The notes under the pieces: generated by a model
Databases searched by the model: none
Told to the model about the DNA's origin: nothing
Seen by the model: the letters and a program-made list of their open reading frames with translations, nothing else
Source of the DNA: Methanothrix sp.
GTDB lineage: Archaea > Halobacteriota > Methanosarcinia > Methanotrichales > Methanotrichaceae
Length of the DNA stretch: 18,057 bases
NCBI GenBank assembly: GCA_003162615.1
Contig: PMNG01000204.1
Span: 28,898 to 46,954, forward strand
Reading direction: 5' to 3'
Made by a program: the position numbers and the translations under genes
Shown here: piece after piece, positions 15,572 through 18,057 of the stretch
Layout of the letters: every line of letters starts with the position of its first letter
Numbering within the stretch: position 1 is the first letter of the stretch

Positions 15572-15623
15572 GCAAAAATAACCCTCTGTCTGCAAAATAA
15601 CCTATTTGAGAACAACCTATTTT
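15572..15623. repeat. Short direct repeats upstream of thyA
   Basis: GCAAAAATAACC (15572-15583) recurs as GCAAAATAACC (15592-15602). AACCTATTT (15599-15607) recurs as AACCTATTTT (15614-15623). Spacing is about 15-20 bases. They could be binding sites of a regulator or only AT-rich coincidence. Confidence 0.25.
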
Positions 15624-15710
15624 ATCACCACCTGCGTTATGTACAGCACGATAGCTAGAGCATTCAAGGGCAAATCAACGGAATCATCCAGGATCTTCAG
15701 AGGGTAGATT

Positions 15711-16397
15711 ATGTTAAAAGTTGGCAGATTCATACGCGGCAAGACCATCACCGATGCGTGGCACAGGGGCCTTAATCTTATTTGGAGGCAAGGGCAGGAG
15801 CTTACAGACGAGCGTGGGACCAAGATAAAGGAGCTTTTAGCCCTTCAGGTTGTTGTGGAGGACCCTTACCAGGAGATGATCCCCCACGAGTACTCCTGGA
15901 ACCAGGAGCGTTTGGAGGAGTATGCAGCTCAGCTCCTAAGCGGCCAGAACCCTGGCTTCGAGTACACCTATGGCGAGCGGCTGCGGAGCTGGAACATTCC
16001 CGGAGATGATTGTTCTCGGAATCCTTCTGCCCCTGTTGATCAGCTTGAGCACGTCATCCGCCGCTTGAAAGCATCGCCCTCGACCCGTAGGGCAACGGCC
16101 GTTACCTGGATACCGCCCGTAGACAACGCCAGGGACGAGGTTCCCTGCATGATCGTTGACGACTTCAAGCTTCGCGACGGAAAGCTGAACCTGGCGATCT
16201 TTTTTAGGAGCCACGACTTTGCCGGTGCTTACCCGGCAAACTTGTACGGATTGGCCAGGGTCCTGCAGTTTGTTTCCGGCGAGGTGGGCGCAATGCCAGG
16301 CTCTATCTCCACCACAAGCGCCTCGGCCCACATCTACGACCACGACTGGGACTGGGTGCAGGAGATGCTGCTGGAGACGCCGAGATCTGAAGGTTGA
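15711..16397 (+). CDS. thyA: Thymidylate synthase, archaeal ThyA-type
   Basis: 228 residues, shorter than bacterial ThyA (264) and matching the archaeal type. It makes dTMP from dUMP, in methanogens presumably with methylene-tetrahydromethanopterin as carbon donor (inference). Seen: the catalytic cysteine Cys146 in EVPCMIVDD, FRSHDFAGAYPANLYGL (165-181) carrying the Arg/Asp/Asn that bind substrate, and HIYDHDW (207-213) with the His/Tyr dUMP contacts. ATG with GAGGGT five bases upstream. Only 10 bases separate its stop from the RelE-like toxin, so they may be cotranscribed. A decayed second copy of its last 183 bases lies at 16948-17128. Confidence 0.9.
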   Translation: MLKVGRFIRGKTITDAWHRGLNLIWRQGQELTDERGTKIKELLALQVVVEDPYQEMIPHEYSWNQERLEEYAAQLLSGQNPGFEYTYGERLRSWNIPGDDCSRNPSAPVDQLEHVIRRLKASPSTRRATAVTWIPPVDNARDEVPCMIVDDFKLRDGKLNLAIFFRSHDFAGAYPANLYGLARVLQFVSGEVGAMPGSISTTSASAHIYDHDWDWVQEMLLETPRSEG

Positions 16398-16407
16398 TTG
16401 TGGAGGA

Positions 16408-16686
16408 ATGCTCGCGCTCTTCAAAATAATGATCTCGCCACGAGTTCAGAAGTATCTGCTTAGCCTGGATAAAGACAACGCTAAGGTCATTAAAGACCAT
16501 ATAAACGAACTAAAGAAAGACCCATTCACGCCCCGATCACAATGTGATGTCATAAAAGAGAAAGGCAAGCGTCCACCACTCTATAGGCTTAGGGTTGGAA
16601 GGCATCGCTTGGAGTATTTCGTTGAAGGAGATACGATTTTTATATCGTCGATATTTCCAAGATCCGGTAATTCCGACTATAGTTAA
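16408..16686 (+). CDS. RelE/ParE-superfamily toxin
   Basis: 92 residues, typical of RelE-like toxins (ribosome-dependent mRNA interferases or relatives). The pattern fits: FKIMISPRVQKYLLSL (5-20), an amphipathic helix pair, KDPF, then the basic PLYRLRVGRHRLEYFV (57-72) and IFISSIFPR (78-86). Basic residues in the central strands agree with RNA binding. The start at 16408 is chosen because GGAGG lies directly before it and the fold begins there; a second in-frame ATG at 16429 is also possible. The frame is open further upstream inside thyA, but that part is a shadow. The downstream ORF encodes a likely antitoxin. Confidence 0.75.
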   Translation: MLALFKIMISPRVQKYLLSLDKDNAKVIKDHINELKKDPFTPRSQCDVIKEKGKRPPLYRLRVGRHRLEYFVEGDTIFISSIFPRSGNSDYS

Positions 16687-16688
16687 GG

Positions 16689-16697
16689 TTATAAATA
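16689..16697 (+). promoter_or_regulatory. TATA-like box before the antitoxin gene
   Basis: TTATAAATA is followed by an A-rich stretch and lies about 32-40 bases before the antitoxin ATG, right after the toxin stop. It would give a short antitoxin-only transcript, with GAGG (16719-16722) as its ribosome-binding site. Confidence 0.4.
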
Positions 16698-16728
16698 AAG
16701 AGGAATAAAAAAGGAATAGAGGCTTAGA

Positions 16729-16860
16729 ATGGCTGCCGAAATAACTGGAAAGGCAATAACCAAAGAAGAAGAGTATGCCGATGCTGAGTACAGGCGATTT
16801 CTTAAGGAAAAGGACAAGTACGTAGATTTTGATGAGTTTTGCCGCAAGAAGGGTATTTGA
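16729..16860 (+). CDS. Short putative antitoxin partner of the RelE-like toxin
   Basis: 43 residues, highly charged and predicted helical (MAAEITGKAITKEEEYADAE ... YVDFDEFCRKKGI). It has no obvious DNA-binding domain. GAGG lies 6 bases before the ATG. The size, the position 42 bases after the toxin stop and the acidic/basic make-up suit the small archaeal RelB-like partners that wrap around a RelE toxin. The toxin-first order is the reverse of E. coli relBE and is also known from other toxin-antitoxin pairs. Identification as antitoxin rests mainly on context. Confidence 0.6.
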   Translation: MAAEITGKAITKEEEYADAEYRRFLKEKDKYVDFDEFCRKKGI

Positions 16861-16947
16861 CTCATTTATGAGTCAGGTAAATCAATTTTCAAAATGCCAC
16901 AAGATCTCATTAAGGGCCAATCCCTACTATCTCTTTCAAATAGACAA

Positions 16948-17128
16948 GATTTTGCCGGAATTAATCCGGCCAACCTCTACATTGGCCAGGGTCCTGCAAT
17001 TGTCACGTCGAGGTTGGCGCAATACCTGGCTCGATCTCTACCACAAGCGCCTCGGCCCACATTTATGACCGCGACTGGGGCTGGGTGCAGAGATGCTTCT
17101 GGAGACGCCAAGGTCGAAAGGACTTTAA
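16948..17128 (+). pseudogene. Decayed duplicate of the 3' end of thyA
   Basis: This stretch matches the last 183 bases of thyA (16215-16397). DFAG.NPANLY is readable at its start, EVGAIPGSISTTSASAHIYD in a second frame, and the LLETPRS-like end in a third, so several small deletions have broken it. A 23-base segment (17040-17062) is identical to thyA 16311-16333, and the last 90 bases are closely similar. It ends with a TAA one codon later than thyA. Weaker protein-level similarity may reach back to about 16894. The 5' two-thirds of thyA, including the catalytic cysteine, is absent. It lies directly after the toxin-antitoxin pair. Confidence 0.85.
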
Positions 17129-17184
17129 AGTAGGATTCGGCTTGATTCAGTATCCGAAAGTGTAAAAAAAATGCAAAATATAAA

Positions 17185-17394
17185 ATGAAGAAGAAGATCG
17201 GCTTAGGTGAATTGGGCCTATTGCTTTCAACAATATCATTAGCTGTTGGATTCTGGTGCTATATTGAAGGAAGAGATTTTGGATCACGGATCGCTATAAA
17301 GCTGTTTGGGGCAGCATTAAGCATATGGATAAATTTGACAATAGTCAGAGGGGGTCAATTAGCGAGGAAAAAGAAAGGCATTGGGAGAAAGTAA
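17185..17394 (+). CDS. Small two-helix membrane protein, unknown
   Basis: 69 residues with two predicted membrane segments (about 9-27 and 36-54), separated by a short charged loop (EGRDFGSR), with basic ends (MKKK; RKKKGIGRK). It is a possible leaderless gene, because an A/T-rich stretch and no Shine-Dalgarno precede the ATG. Codon use is more AT-rich than in the metabolic genes to the left, as in the neighbouring accessory region. I do not recognise the family. Confidence 0.5.
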   Translation: MKKKIGLGELGLLLSTISLAVGFWCYIEGRDFGSRIAIKLFGAALSIWINLTIVRGGQLARKKKGIGRK

Positions 17395-17665
17395 GCTCAC
17401 TAACATATTCTACGATCTTAACCTTTCTTTGCCCAAATGACCTACGATGTTCCGTCGTATACGCCGATAAGCTGGAATATAACGAATAGATGCACTGAAA
17501 TCATAATTACTGGCATCGATAATCCACGAAAGAAGTAACGGACGCAATACTTGGCCTTGCAAAAGTAATAAGGGAGAATAATAATAAAAGGGAAAAATCT
17601 AAGTTTCAGCCTGATGAGCCAGAGGATGATAGGAGGAAAGGTGGAGCAATGAGGCCAACCTGCTC
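17395..17665. other. Gene-poor stretch with a possible broken reading frame
   Basis: No confident gene. From about 17521 a frame without an acceptable start reads STKEVTDAILGLAKVIREN and continues to a stop near 17687. It may be the 5' part of a frameshifted gene continuing at 17666. TACGA/TCGTA around a 7-base loop near 17443-17459 is a minor hairpin. Confidence 0.3.
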
Positions 17666-17857
17666 TTGGATTATTATAATGAGATAAACTGGTTGCTGGA
17701 TGATGATATTAGGACGACGTTGATTCCAAGAGTGTTACAACTATCTGACGACCAATACCTGAACCTAGCTCTTTTAAGATTTAAAAATTTTAGCCGAGGA
17801 TTTGAGGAAGCTATGAAACGTCAACGACGATTTGATGATTTTCCTTATTGCAGCTAA
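17666..17857 (+). CDS. Small hypothetical ORF, possibly the 3' part of a frameshifted gene
   Basis: 63 residues from a TTG start (begins LDYYNEINWLLDDDIRTT, ends FDDFPYCS), acidic and helical in look. GAGG at 17651-17654 is a poor ribosome-binding site at 11 bases. A second frame just upstream (about 17521-17687), with GGAGGAAAGGTGG before an ATG at 17649, overlaps it. A single frameshift near 17655-17665 would join them. No family recognised. Confidence 0.3.
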   Translation: MDYYNEINWLLDDDIRTTLIPRVLQLSDDQYLNLALLRFKNFSRGFEEAMKRQRRFDDFPYCS

Positions 17858-18057
17858 GATTGTGCCTGCCTTTCTCGTAGAAGCTGGAACTCTGTACGAC
17901 GTGTTACAGAGAAAGATATCTGAATCAAATACATCTCTTTCGCGGCCTATGAACGCCTGAAAATAGTTTTATGTCTTTTACAAGATTCTTCAAAATGGTA
18001 TACAATTTGTCACGTATGAGCTGGAATTAGTAACTCTAGTATAACGATTCCAAATTA
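17858..18057. other. No gene seen at the window end
   Basis: AT-rich, with no ORF of note and no clear RNA gene or repeat. Confidence 0.4.

Larger units (their letters stand above)
15305..15710. other. 406-base gene-free region before thyA
   Basis: No convincing protein gene. An AT-rich block with AAAATATTTAATTAT (15377-15391), TATA-like, precedes a GC-rich island with nested inverted repeats (15459-15571, listed separately). Short direct repeats follow (15572-15623), then a good ribosome-binding site GAGGGT (15700-15705) five bases before the thyA ATG. A small ORF inside the island (ATG at 15505, 18 residues) has coding-like codon use and may be a remnant. Confidence 0.5.

Noticed and set aside
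15384..15575. Minus-strand 63-residue ORF across the inverted-repeat island
   Set aside because: Low-complexity translation with no start signal; the nested inverted repeats explain the region better.
16219..16407. Upstream extension of the toxin frame inside thyA
   Set aside because: The extra 63 residues are an out-of-frame reading of thyA (repetitive Thr/Arg/Cys) and the RelE fold starts at about 16408.
16829..17133. Two 79-residue ORFs over the thyA fragment
   Set aside because: They are chance frames through the frameshifted thyA duplicate; matching thyA peptide pieces switch frames.
1..18057. CRISPR array, tRNA or rRNA genes
   Set aside because: No regularly spaced repeats and no tRNA- or rRNA-like segments were found by reading both strands.

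Overview
The window looks like a chromosomal segment of a methanogenic (or closely related) euryarchaeon. Evidence for this: a methanopterin-pathway enzyme (beta-ribofuranosylaminobenzene 5'-phosphate synthase), a mevalonate-pathway HMG-CoA reductase, the anaerobic (cbi-type) cobalamin pathway, an archaeal-type thymidylate synthase, TATA-like box A promoters and oligo-T terminators. A Methanothrix (Methanosaeta)-like or other Methanosarcinales-related lineage is my inference; no marker gene here settles it.

Layout. 1-60 is the tail of an upstream membrane protein, closed by a hairpin. 227-2868 (minus strand) holds an M42 metallopeptidase and a fused chorismate-lyase-like/RFAP-synthase gene. 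Divergent from these, 2937-4993 (plus) holds class II HMG-CoA reductase and prephenate dehydratase, overlapping by ATGA. 5217-7358 (plus) is an alpha-glucan phosphorylase with its own promoter. 7454-14300 (minus) is a cobalamin (corrin ring) cluster read right to left: cbiT-cbiL-cbiF-cbiG-cbiH(double domain), a 250-bp gap with a second promoter, then cbiC-cbiD-cbiE. The genes mostly overlap by 4-31 bases. Upstream of cbiT and in the same direction sits a small PD-(D/E)XK nuclease-like gene. The methylations at C20, C17, C11, C1, C5 and C15, the C15-side decarboxylation, ring contraction and C12 methyl migration are covered. The precorrin-6A reductase (cbiJ/cobK) and the chelatase are not in the window.

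From about 14.9 kb to the end the sequence is more AT-rich, gene-poor and accessory-like. It holds two small membrane-protein ORFs, a candidate structured RNA or small element (15459-15571), a complete thymidylate synthase gene, a RelE-type toxin with a 43-residue putative antitoxin, and then a decayed second copy of the 3' end of the thymidylate synthase gene. The order intact gene - small module - displaced 3' fragment resembles the scar of an element that integrated into the 3' end of thyA. This is the most interesting arrangement in the window. Other points: a tandem CbiH fusion whose second half has lost a conserved motif, a CbiC with isoleucine at the usual catalytic histidine, and a bacterial-type (class II) HMG-CoA reductase.
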